The position numbers and the translations under genes were made by a program. Under the pieces are notes generated by a model, which had not been told where the DNA came from, did no database searches, and was given only the letters and a program-made list of their open reading frames with translations. From Mytilus trossulus (Eukaryota > Mollusca > Bivalvia > Mytilida > Mytilidae), in contig NC_086376.1 of the NCBI RefSeq assembly GCF_036588685.1, forward strand, positions 11,981,911 through 12,045,910: 64,000 bases of DNA, read 5' to 3'. This document shows, one piece after another, positions 1-11,340 of this stretch; positions within the stretch are counted from its first letter, which is position 1; every line of letters begins with the position of its first letter.

Positions 1-2056
1 ACCGGACATTTCCTTGCAAAAAAAGTTTTGCATTCAAATCTGAGGTTAAATAACCACCAAAGCCTACATCTGAGGCGTCACAAAACATTTCTATATCAAC
101 AATATCAAACTGATCGACTTTACAAATGTCGACTCCAGCATCATTGAGCTTTTGCAATGAAATAGACCAAAAATGTATTTCATTAATTGCTTTTTTGCAA
201 ATTTTGACTGGTGCATCCCAACTTGCTCTACCCAAGATACAATCATAAAGGTATCTAGTGTTCAATCTAACTAAGTCACCAATGACTTTCTGCATAGATA
301 TCAACTGACCAACAATGCTAGCTAAAAATCTAGATCCAAATATTTCTACCCCTTCGTTTGTTTCTTCCAATAAAAAACTAATCTTTTTCTCAGTTTTCAT
401 AATTCTATCTTCATTAACAAATATTTTACCTATATTTGTATCCCAAGTATACCCTAGCCATTTTAATCTCTGGCTTGGTAACCAAAAACACTTCTCGTGT
501 GCAATCAAAAAACCCAAATTTTCTAGTTTATATTTAACTATTCGACTGCTCTCTATGCATTTTTCAAAATTGCTATCTCCACCCAACCCGTAGTCTAGAA
601 ACATTATTATCCTTTTGCCTTCAGATCTCAAATGCTTAACTACTTCTCTAAGTACTTTTGTAAATATGTACCCTGCAGTTGATATACCGAAAGGAAGAAC
701 ATTGAAAACGAAATATCTTGTGTTACCATCAAAATTCCAAGCAAAACCTAAGAAAGTTCTCTGAATATCTGAGATTTCCAAATGGTGATAAGCAGATCTA
801 ATATCGAAACTAAATAAGTAATCTCCTTTTTGAAAGAGATCTCTTGCTATCTTAGTATCCTCGTACTTGTATCTAAATTTAAACAGATGTGGATTCAAAT
901 GCCTACAATCTAGTACTAATCTTGGTTTATTTTTATTAAATGCTACTGTAAGCGGATTTATTACAGTTGGTTTCGAATAAACCTCAGAAATGCAACCTTT
1001 TTTAAGAAGCTTGTGAATTTCTTCAACAACAAATTCTGCATTGTTTAAAGATGATCTGTTATTTCTCAAATGCGTAACCTCTGGTTCCGTTTTTAACGGT
1101 AACTTATACCCGTTTTCAATAACATCAATAATATGTGTACTAGTAGTAATAGTTTTCCATTCATGTAATTTTGACCTCAATTTACCTACTGGCGAGACAG
1201 GTATATCAACTTCTAGTAAAAAGTGATCACCAATGACACTTGGTCTCGATTGAGTAATTTCTATCGTATGTTTATCTTCTACTTTGTTTACATTTGCACT
1301 GAATGAATTTTCAGCTGGACCAATAGAACATTTTTTCATATTATAATACAAATTAGTACATTCAAAATTTTTAAATATACTTATCTTATCTTTCTTCTCA
1401 GGACAATCATTCGCCCAATGGCCCTTGTTGCAAAAATTAAAACATCTCCCTGTTCTCCAAGTAGGGTTTGGATCTCTCTCTTTGGTGGAATAGGGCACTT
1501 TCCTGACCGTCTTCGTTGACTTTTTAAGCTTGTCTGACTTGCTCCTACGTTCAGCTCTATTTTGCGCTCTTATCATCTTCTTTTCATCTTCGGAGTCGTC
1601 GGCAATTGGATTAGTTGTGTACTCCCTCACGACTCTCCAACCCAATTCGGATGAATCAGCGAGTTTAATGAGTTTCTGCCTGTCTCTTACAATGGCCATA
1701 CCTTCAACAATCTTGTCTCTAGCTTGATGAATGGATTCTACGGACAAATCAGGTCCGTCTAACTGTGCTTTTGCCTCCGTTAACTTCGTCAGGACTTTAA
1801 CCTCGTGCTTGTACTGGTTTTCGTTCCCCTTCCGTTGGAAAGTATAGTTCTCCGATAAAGTCTCTTCAATCTTGGACATCTGGGATTGACTGATATCTCG
1901 CTGAGATTGCTGGATATTTCCCTGGAATGTGGATAGCCTGTTATCTATCAAAGCGGTGATTTGGTTAAGGGTATCTTGTTGTGAAGCAGATACTGCATTT
2001 TGTACTTCTTGGACAATAACTTGCTTTACGGAATTATCTAAACCGGGGTCCGTCAT
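1..2056 (-). CDS. DIRS-like retroelement gag/reverse transcriptase/RNase H ORF, 3' end outside window
   Basis: One frame stays open for 685 codons from the ATG at 2056 and runs off the window. An in-frame TGA lies just before the ATG. Residues 1-200 are gag-like (Gln/Lys-rich, coiled-coil character). A zinc knuckle follows at C205, C209, H213, C218 (CX3CX3HX4C; the usual form is CX2CX4HX4C). No DTG/DSG protease is seen. The reverse transcriptase follows, with SFDIRSAYHHLEI, VLPFGIS and MFLDYGLGG around residue 485, then an RNase H start with DASDVGFGGY around residue 660. The linear order gag, RT, RNase H without protease and the GKLRSKLHEWK stretch before the RT fit DIRS/Ngaro-type elements, which integrate with a tyrosine recombinase; that enzyme would lie beyond the window edge. 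The second Asp of the catalytic pair is Tyr489 (TAC where GAC is expected), so this copy is probably inactive. A Ty3-like origin is less likely. Confidence 0.88.
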   Translation of the reverse strand, partial: MTDPGLDNSVKQVIVQEVQNAVSASQQDTLNQITALIDNRLSTFQGNIQQSQRDISQSQMSKIEETLSENYTFQRKGNENQYKHEVKVLTKLTEAKAQLDGPDLSVESIHQARDKIVEGMAIVRDRQKLIKLADSSELGWRVVREYTTNPIADDSEDEKKMIRAQNRAERRSKSDKLKKSTKTVRKVPYSTKERDPNPTWRTGRCFNFCNKGHWANDCPEKKDKISIFKNFECTNLYYNMKKCSIGPAENSFSANVNKVEDKHTIEITQSRPSVIGDHFLLEVDIPVSPVGKLRSKLHEWKTITTSTHIIDVIENGYKLPLKTEPEVTHLRNNRSSLNNAEFVVEEIHKLLKKGCISEVYSKPTVINPLTVAFNKNKPRLVLDCRHLNPHLFKFRYKYEDTKIARDLFQKGDYLFSFDIRSAYHHLEISDIQRTFLGFAWNFDGNTRYFVFNVLPFGISTAGYIFTKVLREVVKHLRSEGKRIIMFLDYGLGGDSNFEKCIESSRIVKYKLENLGFLIAHEKCFWLPSQRLKWLGYTWDTNIGKIFVNEDRIMKTEKKISFLLEETNEGVEIFGSRFLASIVGQLISMQKVIGDLVRLNTRYLYDCILGRASWDAPVKICKKAINEIHFWSISLQKLNDAGVDICKVDQFDIVDIEMFCDASDVGFGGYLTSDLNAKLFLQGNVR

Positions 2057-2275
2057 ATTTCACTGTTGTCCAGTCTGATGCTTGGCTAGAAGTGACCAAC
2101 AAGGGAAAATATTCCCGCTCAATATCAGTATCACGTGATACATGTATGTATATACGTGTACATAAGTACCCGTATCAATAGTATTCACTAGTACCGTTAT
2201 TACAATAAGTTCCCACTATACTATCGAACCGTTGGAAATTATAAATACACCAACCGACAAATAGTGGCGAAAGAA
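2057..2275 (-). mobile_element. 5' leader and probable terminal repeat of the DIRS-like element
   Basis: This non-coding DNA precedes the start codon of the retroelement ORF. It contains short palindromes such as TATCACGTGATA. The outer border is set only by the start of an unrelated repeat fragment near 2275; no matching terminal copy is in the window, so the true end is unknown. Confidence 0.4.
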
Positions 2276-2345
2276 CCCAGAGGGACATTCAAACTCGTTG
2301 ATCAAAAACAAACTGACAACGATTCATGATTAATTCAAATTGACA
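2275..2345 (-). repeat. Fragment of the Penelope-like 3' repeat
   Basis: A short stretch (AGAGGGACATTCAAACTC and following) matches the start of larger copies at 2770, 11640 and 37905. It is a truncated copy. Confidence 0.55.
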
Positions 2346-2769
2346 TTTTTAAATCCCCTGTCCATATTGTAAACTCTGCTTCTTATGACGACTTGTTTTA
2401 AATTTGAAACTTTTTGATATATGTGATGTAATTGGTTTGATTTTTAGGATGCCATATGATATTCGATCCATCAACAAACAAGGACGATTACTATTGAAGT
2501 TTTAATGATAATTTGTATCCTTTTTATTTTAAATATTTTAGGTATATCAACTAGATCAATATCGTCAAATGCGATTGCTTATCTTTACAGGAGGCATTGT
2601 CAATAACTAATCTCTTTTGACTTTTTATGAAAAAAACCCAGAAAAACAGATGTCTTGCCTTTTTTGCCTTGAATTCATATACATGTGTACTAAATATAGA
2701 AAATTAACAAGAAAAATGTTTAGAAATATATATTAAGACCTACAAATAAGTCAAACATGACTGAACTCG
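2346..2769. other. AT-rich DNA, nothing recognised
   Basis: No open frame of useful length, no repeat match elsewhere in the window and no RNA-like fold stood out. Confidence 0.5.
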
Positions 2770-3095
2770 TCAATAAAACCAAAAAGATACCAGAGGCACA
2801 TTCAAACACACACATAGATCGGAAAAAACTGACAACGTCATAGCTAAAAAGAAAAACAAAAACAAACAAACCTAAGTACACAAGACAAAACGATGAAAAC
2901 TAAAGACAAAGCAACACGAACACCACCCACAACTTGGGGTGATGCCAGGTGTTCCGGAAGGAAAGGCAAATCATCCTCCACACGTGGTTTTTACATACCG
3001 GGTAAATAGTATAATTCGGTAGGTCAAATTTGTGAAAAGGGAACGGGATTGTAGTTACGTCAAAAGGCACATAAGTTGTTTCATTTACAACCATA
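2770..3095 (-). repeat. Copy of the Penelope-like 3' repeat
   Basis: Reverse complement of the 3' end of the plus-strand Penelope-like pseudogene (34375-34640). Shared blocks include AGGCACATTCAAAC, CTGACAACG, GGTGATGCCAGGTG and GGTAAATAGT. Similar copies lie at 11640-11935 and 37905-38150. Short open frames here are accidental. Confidence 0.7.
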
Positions 3096-3269
3096 ACTTA
3101 TCTTCTTTTTTTATATATCATATATCATCTGTGAAACAAATATTCCATAACGTCAACCAACTCGTGATGGCGTCTGTAGAATTAACGAAGGAATTACCTC
3201 AACTTCATCATTTAGAACTTTTGGTGTATTTGCTTCTTTGTGAGTAACAACCCTCTAACAAGATAAATC

Positions 3270-3605
3270 ATGATAGGAAATACAAGCCCGTTTCAATTGG
3301 GAGATATAAAATCCGTATGCAGGTGGGGTTCGTGTTGCTTAGTCATTAGTTTTCTATATTGTGTCTTCTGTACTGTCACCACCTTAGGTGTCCAATTAAG
3401 TGATGGAAGATCCAGTTCTTCATCTTTGGTTGACATTCCAAAGGAACATAGAACAAACCTATGATTATCCATTATTTCCTCTGTGTTAAGTATCGTAGGG
3501 ATATATGTTTAATTTCCAAGTGAATTTTCAATAACCTTTTTCATTTATCAAGTAGTTTATCTTATGAGATTTTCAAACAAAAGTGATGTTGTTTGGGGCT
3601 TTATC
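3270..3605 (-). repeat. Penelope-like reverse transcriptase fragments, minus strand
   Basis: On the minus strand 3290-3330 encodes PAYGFYISQLKR, the C-terminal part of the reverse transcriptase. 3370-3480 matches the block at 33290-33360 of the larger pseudogene, and 3570-3605 matches its CCCGCAGATAAAGCC region. The pieces are out of their natural order, so this is a rearranged remnant. Confidence 0.7.
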
Positions 3606-3627
3606 TGCGGGAACAACATCATATTTG

Positions 3628-3780
3628 TCAATTGTGAACTTTCCTTTTCTATGTAGTAACATTCCAGCAGTGCCTGCATACGGAGTATATATCTCCAATT
3701 GAAACGATATTCTCGGGCTTGTATTTTTTTCATGATTTCCTTGATAGAGTATTGCTGCTCACAAGGAAGCTTAAAAACAA
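3628..3780 (+). pseudogene. Penelope-like reverse transcriptase C-terminal fragment, plus strand
   Basis: Plus-strand translation gives SNIPAVPAYGVYIS and, after a shift, HDFLDRVLLLTRKL. These match the C-terminal end of the pseudogene at 34195-34345. It lies head to head with minus-strand fragments of the same gene just upstream, so the locus is a scrambled remnant. Confidence 0.72.
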
Positions 3781-3783
3781 AGA

Positions 3784-4963
3784 GTTATTTTGTAGCACTT
3801 CAGTGTTTCGTTTGTTCTGTTCTTTTCCTCCCATAGTTGATGTATTTCCGTTGTACCCCTATTTTGACATTTTTACCTATTTGTATGTTTGTTTTGTTCG
3901 CAAATCGTTATCAATACACTGGAATTGTATGCGACTGTCATATAAATGCGAGTTTGTGTCGTTTGTTTTCTCTTATATTTGAGTGTGAATTCACAATACT
4001 TTAAGACGTGTCACGGTACTTTTCTATCCCAAATTCATGTATTTGGTTTTGATGTTATATTTGTTATTCTCATCGGTTTTTGTCTAATGCTTAGTCTGTT
4101 TCTGTGTGTGTTACATTTTAATGTTGTGTCGTTGTTCTCCTCTTATATCTAATGCGTTTCCGTCAGTTTAAGTTTTGGTTTTTTGTCCATAGATTTACGA
4201 GTTTTGAACAGCGATATACTACTGTTACTTATATTTAACTAGCTATAAAACCAGGTTTAATCCATTATTTGCTACATCAGAAAATGTATGTACAAAGTCA
4301 GGCATATATGACATTTTTCATTCATTTGTTTGATTTTTCTATTTTATAAGGGTTTTCCTTTTTTGACTTTTTTGTTATTTTGTAGCACTTCAGTGTTTCG
4401 TTTGTTCTGTTCTTTTCCTCCCATAGTTGATGTATTTCCGTTGTACCCCTATTTTGACATTTTTACCTATTTGTATGTTTGTTTTGTTCGCAAATCGTTA
4501 TCAATACACTGGAATTGTATGCGACTGTCATATAAATGCGAGTTTGTGTCGTTTGTTTTCTCTTATATTTGAGTGTGAATTCACAATACTTTAAGACGTG
4601 TCACGGTACTTTTCTATCCCAAATTCATGTATTTGGTTTTGATGTTATATTTGTTATTCTCATCGGATTTTGTCTAATGCTTAGTCTGTTTCTGTGTGTG
4701 TTACATTTTAATGTTGTGTCGTTGTTCTCCTCTTATATCTAATGCGTTTCCGTCAGTTTAAGTTTCGTTTTTTTGTCCATAGATTTACGAGTTTTGAACA
4801 GCGATATACTACTGTTACTTATATTTAACTAGCTATAAAACCAGGTTTAATCCATTATTTGCTACATCAGAAAATGTATGTACAAAGTCAGGCATATATG
4901 ACATTTTTCATTCATTTGTTTGATTTTTCTATTTGATAAGGGTTTTCCTTTTTTGAATTTTCC
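3784..4963. repeat. 590-bp tandem direct duplication of an interspersed repeat
   Basis: Two units, 3784-4373 and 4374-4963, are nearly identical; I saw only a few substitutions (for example CGGTTTT versus CGGATTT, ATTTTATAAG versus ATTTGATAAG). The unit belongs to an interspersed family, also at 10925-11340, 13600-13850 and 26200-26600, with the tail motif AACCAGGTTTAATCCA and the head motif GAACAGCGATATACTACTGT. Short open frames of about 68 and 80 codons occur twice because of the duplication and look non-coding. Confidence 0.9.
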
Positions 4964-5746
4964 TCATAGTTTGATATTTTTGTGAATTTACTTTTTTCCC
5001 GCGGTTTAAGTTTGTAATACGGATTTGTTTTCTCTCAATCGATTGATGACTTTTAAACAGCCGTACACTACTGTTTTATTTAGACAATCAAAATAACATA
5101 TTTTAATGAGACAAAAAAAAAAGTACTATTATTATGTGTATATATGTATTTTGTCATCTGCTTAGTTTACTGTTGATTGGAAATCATACATGTAAACCGA
5201 TGATATTAATTATCAAAGAAGAAAACTGAACAATCATAGATCTGTTTTACACTTCTTTGAAATGGGATATTCCTATATTTTACTGGAAATCGAATATACA
5301 TGATTTTCCTTACAGACATTATATACTTTGGTCTACCAAATGCTTAAGAAAACTTTGTATAAACTTCTAGCCTTAGTGTAATCAGCAATGCAAATCAGTC
5401 TTTTGAGTCACTGTCAAGGTATAACATCTTCCCCAGGTGGTGATGTTTGAAATACTTGTAGGTTTAAAACAAATTATTTAAGAAGCGTACAAGGACTGTC
5501 TCCATCACCAAGTAGGTTTAATCAACATCATATATACAAATTTCCATTGATTTTGAATTAAAGTCAGATTAAACTCGTGGATAATGTTGTTGTTTGTCCA
5601 TCGATTTGTGATATTGATTGGCAAGAAATGCATATTTTTCAATAACAGAGCGAATTGTCCTCAAGACATTTTGAGGCTATATAACGATGATTCTATATTA
5701 TTGATATATGAGTAGTGTTTATCATACGTTTTCAATATAATCCTAA
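4964..5746. other. AT-rich DNA, nothing recognised
   Basis: The first 100 bases still resemble the tail of the adjacent repeat family. The rest shows no gene, RNA or repeat that I can support. Confidence 0.5.
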
Positions 5747-5748
5747 TA

Positions 5749-8700
5749 GTGGAGCGGCGGAGAGGACAATTTTAGAAATTTAAATTACCTAAATACCTCA
5801 TTGGATTTTAATAGCTCATTGGAAAGCTGAAATCCTGTACTTTTTGAAAATATGTGTCGTCAATATCAAATCTGGTACAATAATATCGAAAATCAAGGTC
5901 AAAGGTCATCACTTAAAAAATCCTTCTTTCATCTAGAGAAACAATACCATTGATATTTTTCAAAATTAATACTATATTCAATAAATTATACGAGTAGTAT
6001 TTTGTAGAAAAACGTTAGTTCATACAAAATCTTTTTCATATTTGCACATGACGTCAGAACAACGTTTTATTTAACTTTTTTTAAGGTAGTCCATGGTACA
6101 TACAAATTTTAATGCCTAATTGAAAACAGGAACATATTAAAATTGATAATTGACATCGATAAATAGCATTTCTTGAATATTTTAATAGTTAAAAAGTTTT
6201 CAACGAGTATCTGAAATGCATAGTTTATAAATCAAACCAAATATGCAGCGATGAAAAAAATCGTTTCAGTTTTCAAGGATTTGACGTGTCACTGAGTTTT
6301 CTTAAAATGAATTCAAACTATCTCAATACAAGATACCTTTTTGTTTAATATAGTTATTGGACTTTGATATATCACTCAATTAGTGCAAGCGTGTTGTAGA
6401 ACAAATTCCTAAAATTGAGACATGACCGTTATGGTATCTATGATGAGTTTATTTTCATACCAAATGAAACGTCGAAACCATTATAGCAAATTAAAATAAA
6501 GTTACCAAATATTACTATTTTCATGATATTTCATTACAACTACCTACATTTTGACAAAAAAACATAAATCAGTGCAAGGAAGACCCTGCTTCTTGCAAAC
6601 ACGTGCTGCCTAGCATGTTTTCCACCTTACATGAACTAATTAGATCTTGTAGAAAGTCCGATACCATTTGTCCTTCGAAGAAAACTGGCCCTAACTTGTC
6701 ATGTTGCGCAGTTACAAAGGCACATGGGGAGCCATTACTTCGGTTGGCTAGATTTGCCGACAACCAAACTTAGCTTTGCCACATTGTACGTAGTACGTGA
6801 TGCTTAAATATGAATTCACATGCCGAAAGCTTTTCGTTTGAATTGTTTTACACTGTCTTATCGGGGCCTTTTATAGCTGACTGCGGTATGGCCATTTGGG
6901 CTTTGTTCATTGTTGAAGGCTTTAAGTTGACATAAGGCTACAAGATTACTGAAACGGCCCGGTTTTGTCCTAAAGAGGTTGAATACCAACTTTTAACCGA
7001 TTCCAAAAATAACTTGAAGTGAAGTCACACCCACCCAGAGCTTGAACGACCGGCATAATAAGACTTTAAATGGAGTAATTATGTTATTACAATTTGACAC
7101 CAGACACTCTGCGAGAGTTGCACATTTTCTCCGAATGTCATGCGAAATATACATTGATATTGAAGAAAATGTTTCAAAAGACTTTGTCAAGAGACAAGTA
7201 ACAAAACTTATCTAACAGGTTGACAACATTGCTTCTGATATTTCCAACGATATGCATTTGTACTTGGTTATTTGTATGATAATAATCCATAGATATATAA
7301 ACATTTTCCATTTTTTGTCATAAAATTGCGGCTGCTTCATAAAGTACATGCATACCGATTTGTCGTTGGTTTTGGTGGAGCTACATATACTTAAGTCGGC
7401 TTTTATCTCAACCATTTTTAATTATGCTTTGATGTTATTCGCTGTCTTAACAGCGTCTCCAATGGAAATATTGCTAGCAAATACAATGCTAGATTTATAT
7501 TGCCCTTGTTGAGCAAAAAAGGCAATGGCATCCCTGTAGTACCTCTCAAGTTTAGCCTTATGTTCAGAGGAATTACAGTATGTCTTACTTATTTTATCAG
7601 GTAAAAAAGACTGATACCTTGTCAAAAGTGATGTAAATCAAGATACTTTTTTGTCAAGAATAAGGTCTCTGTCTATAATTAAAACTACTGCTAAATGCCA
7701 AATCATACGCAGATTGATCAGTGGATTTTAGTCTATATGCCAAGTTTGTGGTCAGACATGCCTTGTGGTACACTGCATTATTGAGCAAATTATCTTGCTC
7801 TATTCGATTAATCATTTCACCGTCGCATGCTCTAAAAGCAGCATCTATAAGATTGACTAACCTTTCAGCAGATGAAATTGTATGTCATGTTTTCACCCTT
7901 TTATGAGATTTTTTTGGCGAATAATACACTTTTATGTATTGTGGTCATTTTTCCAGGCACCAAACAATTTAAAGATAAATCGAAATCTATATCTGGTGAT
8001 TCCTTTTCAGCTAATACTGATTTTAAATTCTGCTTACTTGTGTACCTTTTATAACATAACCTTTGATACCTAAATATGGGTAATTCACTTGCTGTTTCAT
8101 TGCAGAATTCGTTCAAATAACTGAACAAATAATGTTCACGTCTCGTTGCTGCAGCAGTAATCAGACTTTTGCTTCCAGATTCTGTTGACGTTATTAATAT
8201 TTCATCAACAATAGAATCGCAGATAATGCATTTGTCAACACAAACATCCACTTTCCTTTTTTTTTGGCATCTAGCGGTACCAGTTTTAACGAGATTGTTA
8301 AATTGTCCATGTGATTGAATAAAAAAACCAAATCAAACACACCTGAAAACCAAACGAACCCTAAAATGAAATTCACTTTCCCAGTTCAATTCAACAAAAA
8401 CGAGTATACAACAATACCAAACAACATAAATTAAACACAAGGCTTTGGAAATTATAAAATGAACAAGAAATATGCTTAATAATTACTACAAATGACCTTC
8501 GCTAAATCGCTGAATGTGTGACTATAACTAGAAACCAGAACAATGTCGGTAAATCTGTGACAAATATTCGGACTTGAAATCTGGATAAAAAGCAGATATT
8601 TAGTCAAATATTTATATTATTAGGAATTAACTTCAAAAAGTAAATCGGGTCGATTGACGTATTGTACGGCGGCTTCATTTTTGTGTCTTTAAAATACACA

Positions 8701-9108
8701 TATACTGCACGTGCAAATAATGCTAGATGAAAAACGATGATTTTTACAGTGTTATTTTCAACCATTTTCAAATGCATTAAGCATTAAATTTAGGACTATT
8801 TGGAAATGCCTTAACATTGTATGAAATTCACGAATAACTATATTTACCAATTTCATTCAAAAATTATTTTTTAGAACGGGTTTGTTGTGAAATTTGACTA
8901 CCGAATCGGCAGTGGGGTATTCGATGCAAGTTGGGTAACGTCAGTAAAGGCTATTTTTAACGTCATTTGTACCACATTTGATATTGACGACAAATATTCC
9001 TCTAAAGCTGAATAATCGATAAACATTTTAGGACCTTAAAATTCCATGAGGTACTTAGGTAATTTAAAATCGTTAACTAAGCGACTTTTTCAACATTCGC
9101 CGCTCCAC
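5749..9108 (-). mobile_element. 3.36-kb DNA transposon with long imperfect TIRs
   Basis: The ends are inverted copies starting GTGGAGCGGCG and ending CGCCGCTCCAC, each followed by TA, which fits a TA target duplication. The inverted similarity continues imperfectly for about 150 bp, including AAATTACCTAA, TACCTCAT and GTCGTCAATATCAAAT. Inside lies a decayed minus-strand coding region. The TIR does not match a superfamily I can name. Similar long-TIR, TA-flanked elements exist among Tc1/mariner and PIF relatives, but the internal protein does not show their transposase motifs. Confidence 0.75.
7400..8330 (-). pseudogene. Decayed transposon protein with CxxC and CY.YT motifs
   Basis: On the minus strand the reading begins with RCQKKRKVDVCVDKCIICDS (a basic NLS-like run, then a CxxC pair), continues to SLITAAATRRE and RYQRLCYKRYTSKQNLK, then stops near 7901. 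The remaining homologous-looking text jumps frames: RACDGEMINRIEQDN and AVYHKACLTTNLAYR, then YYRDAIAFFAQQGQY, ending near 7422. This order of Cys pair, Ala-Ala-x-x-Arg, CY-x-x-YT and YH-x-x-C recurs in uncharacterised transposon-associated proteins of marine invertebrates as far as I recall. No catalytic triad is visible. Several frameshifts make it a pseudogene. Confidence 0.6.
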
Positions 9109-9110
9109 TA

Positions 9111-9720
9111 TAAGTAGTGAAGTGATTGTATTGAGAGTGTATTCTCTGCCTTGTAAATCGCTGTAAGAAATAACCCGATGAAAATGAATTAATTAACATA
9201 TTCATAATGAGCTAACAAGACAGATGTAAACTTCTACATGCCAAAAAAACTTTATTGTCAGTTCCCTGCTTAAACAAAATACATTCATAAAAAAGTACGC
9301 TGAAACAATTTGTGTTCGTGTAGGTCAATAAAGAATACACAAAAGTGCAAGAAAATGAGTCTTCATACTTTTAAGATCTTGTCCTGCCAACTTATCCCCA
9401 TAACATGTTAAATTTAGAAGTAATGACGTATGGACATCTTTTTTTTTTCTTTCTTAAATTAATAACATGACTTTAATTGTCATATCAAACCACAGCTATG
9501 ATATTTCGACTCTTTACACTACATTTGCCTGCAATTTTATAAGATCTAAACGGAAATCATTATTTTGTAACGCAACAAATGTGAATAAAATAATTTGTGA
9601 GGTAAATATCAGTGAAATAACAAATGCGAGAAAGGTATCAATACTACATACAGAGAGTATCGTGGTTTTCAAAAGTCTAAAGCGTTAACAAAATATGTTA
9701 AGTAATGAATACTGTTAATA
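9111..9720. other. AT-rich DNA, nothing recognised
   Basis: A 73-codon open frame at 9467-9688 lacks protein-like composition and splice context. No repeat match within the window. Confidence 0.45.
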
Positions 9721-10053
9721 GTTATCAAAGGTTCCAGTATTATAATTTAATACGCCAGACGGTGTTTCGTCGACTCATCAGTGACGCTCAAAACAAAATA
9801 GTTGTAAAGCCAAACAAGGAAACAGCTGAAGAGCATTGATGACCCAAAATTCCTAAAATGTTGTTTCAAATACGCCTAAGATAATCTATTCCTGGGATGA
9901 AAAAATCCTTAGTTTTTTCTAATAATTCAAAGTTTTGTAACTTTCGAAATTTATAAAAATGACCATATAATTGATATTTATGTCAACACCAAAGTGCAGG
10001 CTGGTAATACCCTAGGTGACGAAATTTCCACCAGCAGACACATCGACGCATAG
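9721..10053 (-). repeat. Hammerhead-bearing repeat unit (pLTR-like), full-length copy
   Basis: Minus-strand copy of the family whose tandem units precede the Penelope-like gene at 31660-32330. It runs from a segment that contains CACCAGC, through ATAGATTATC and CTCTTCAGCTG, to the hammerhead-like core at 9751-9790 and the tail ATAATACTGGAACC. CTGATGA is intact, but stem II has lost its loop (GTCGAC) and stem III pairs poorly, so this core is probably inactive. Confidence 0.75.
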
Positions 10054-10580
10054 GTGTAAATAGTTACCAACAAACCAGGCTTATAATTCAATTTGTTTTT
10101 TAGACAGATATGTCTCTCCTTGCTGTTTGTTTATTTCTAAGCGTCGTTTGACATATCTGTTTCTTTTACCTGAATAGGTTATGCATTATATAATCAGAGT
10201 TTTCGTTTAAAGTTACAAACATTTAGTGTATTAATTTGACTGCATCTGTGCAATCTTATTACAAACATGAATGACACTATAATGTTTGCGGTGGTGGCGA
10301 CCATATGAGACTAGTGGGTCTTTTGAATAAGCTTTAAGTTTACGATTTTAACGTGATGTTCTCATTTTTTAATTATGTCCTTATTATTATTGGCTCTGAA
10401 TTGATGTCTGCATGACTTGATGTTTGATTCTGTCCTATTATTTGCACTTATTGTGTTAACACATTTTTTCTACATTGATATTTTTAAGTTTCACAAAGTC
10501 TAGCTTTTCTCAGACAGCTTGTAATCTTTTCATTAGATTCGTTGGATTTTCTGGTGCTGGTAAATATTTGAGCGCTTGAA
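10054..10580. other. No gene or repeat recognised
   Basis: AT-rich sequence with no supported feature. Confidence 0.45.
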
Positions 10581-10584
10581 AACA

Positions 10585-10680
10585 TGGTTTGGTGGCCTTC
10601 GGTTGTTGTCTGCCCTAATTTTGGGTTGTTGTCGCTTTGACACATTCCACATTTCAATTCTCAATTTCATTTATTTATTA
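10585..10680. repeat. Interspersed repeat copy (GGCTGTTGTCTG family)
   Basis: Contains TTCGGTTGTTGTCTG, GGTTGTTGTCGCTTTGACAC and TTCCACATTTCAATTCTCA. The same blocks occur at 42760-42895 and inverted at 15005-15125. It may be a short SINE or MITE; the ends are not defined. Confidence 0.7.
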
Positions 10681-10774
10681 AAAAGATAGACTTTGGTTTT
10701 GAAACAGCTATGGTAAATGTGTCTAATCTCGTCATTGATTTTTGCTAATTGTTTGGTGTATATGCAAAAAGTAA

Positions 10775-11340
10775 CTCACAACAATACTGAACTTAGAGGA
10801 AAATCTAATCGGAAAGTCCAGAATCACATGGCAAAATCAAATGACAAAACGCATAAAACACGAATGGAAAAAAGCAGTCATATTCCTAAATTGGTACAAG
10901 CATTTTCAAATGTAAAAATGGTGGATTAAACCTGGTTTTATAGCGCTAACCCTCTCACTTTGATGACAGTCTCATCAAATTCCATTTTATTTACAATGAT
11001 GCGTTCAAGTTTGTGCTTCTTTGTTACGTGTTTGTTTGGGTTTTGATTTATAACACAATGTTGACAACTGTATTTTTGTCATTTTTACCTAATGAGTCTG
11101 TTTGCTCTATTCATGGATCATTGTTAATATCATGGAATTTGATGCGACTGTCACACACGTGAAAATTAAAGCTAGCTATAAAACCAGGTTCAATCCACCA
11201 CTTTTTACAAAATATCTGTACCAAGTAAGTAATATGACAGTTGTTATCCATTCGTTTGATGTTTTTGAGCTTTTTATTTTGCCATTTGAATAGGGACTTT
11301 CCGTTTTGGATTTTCCTTGGAGTTCATTTTTTTTAAAATT
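10775..11340. repeat. Two opposed copies of the AACCAGGTTTAATCC repeat family
   Basis: 10775-10945 reads from GAGGAAAATCTAATCGG to AACCTGGTTTTATAGC. 11175-11335 reads the reverse, from AAACCAGGTTCAATCCACC to GGAGTTCA. The two tails face each other across about 230 bp. A single-copy fragment of the same family is at 17345-17510. Confidence 0.7.

Noticed and set aside
3719..4742. Pairs of 68- and 80-87-codon frames repeated twice
   Set aside because: They are duplicated only because the 590-bp unit is; other diverged copies of the repeat do not keep the frames.
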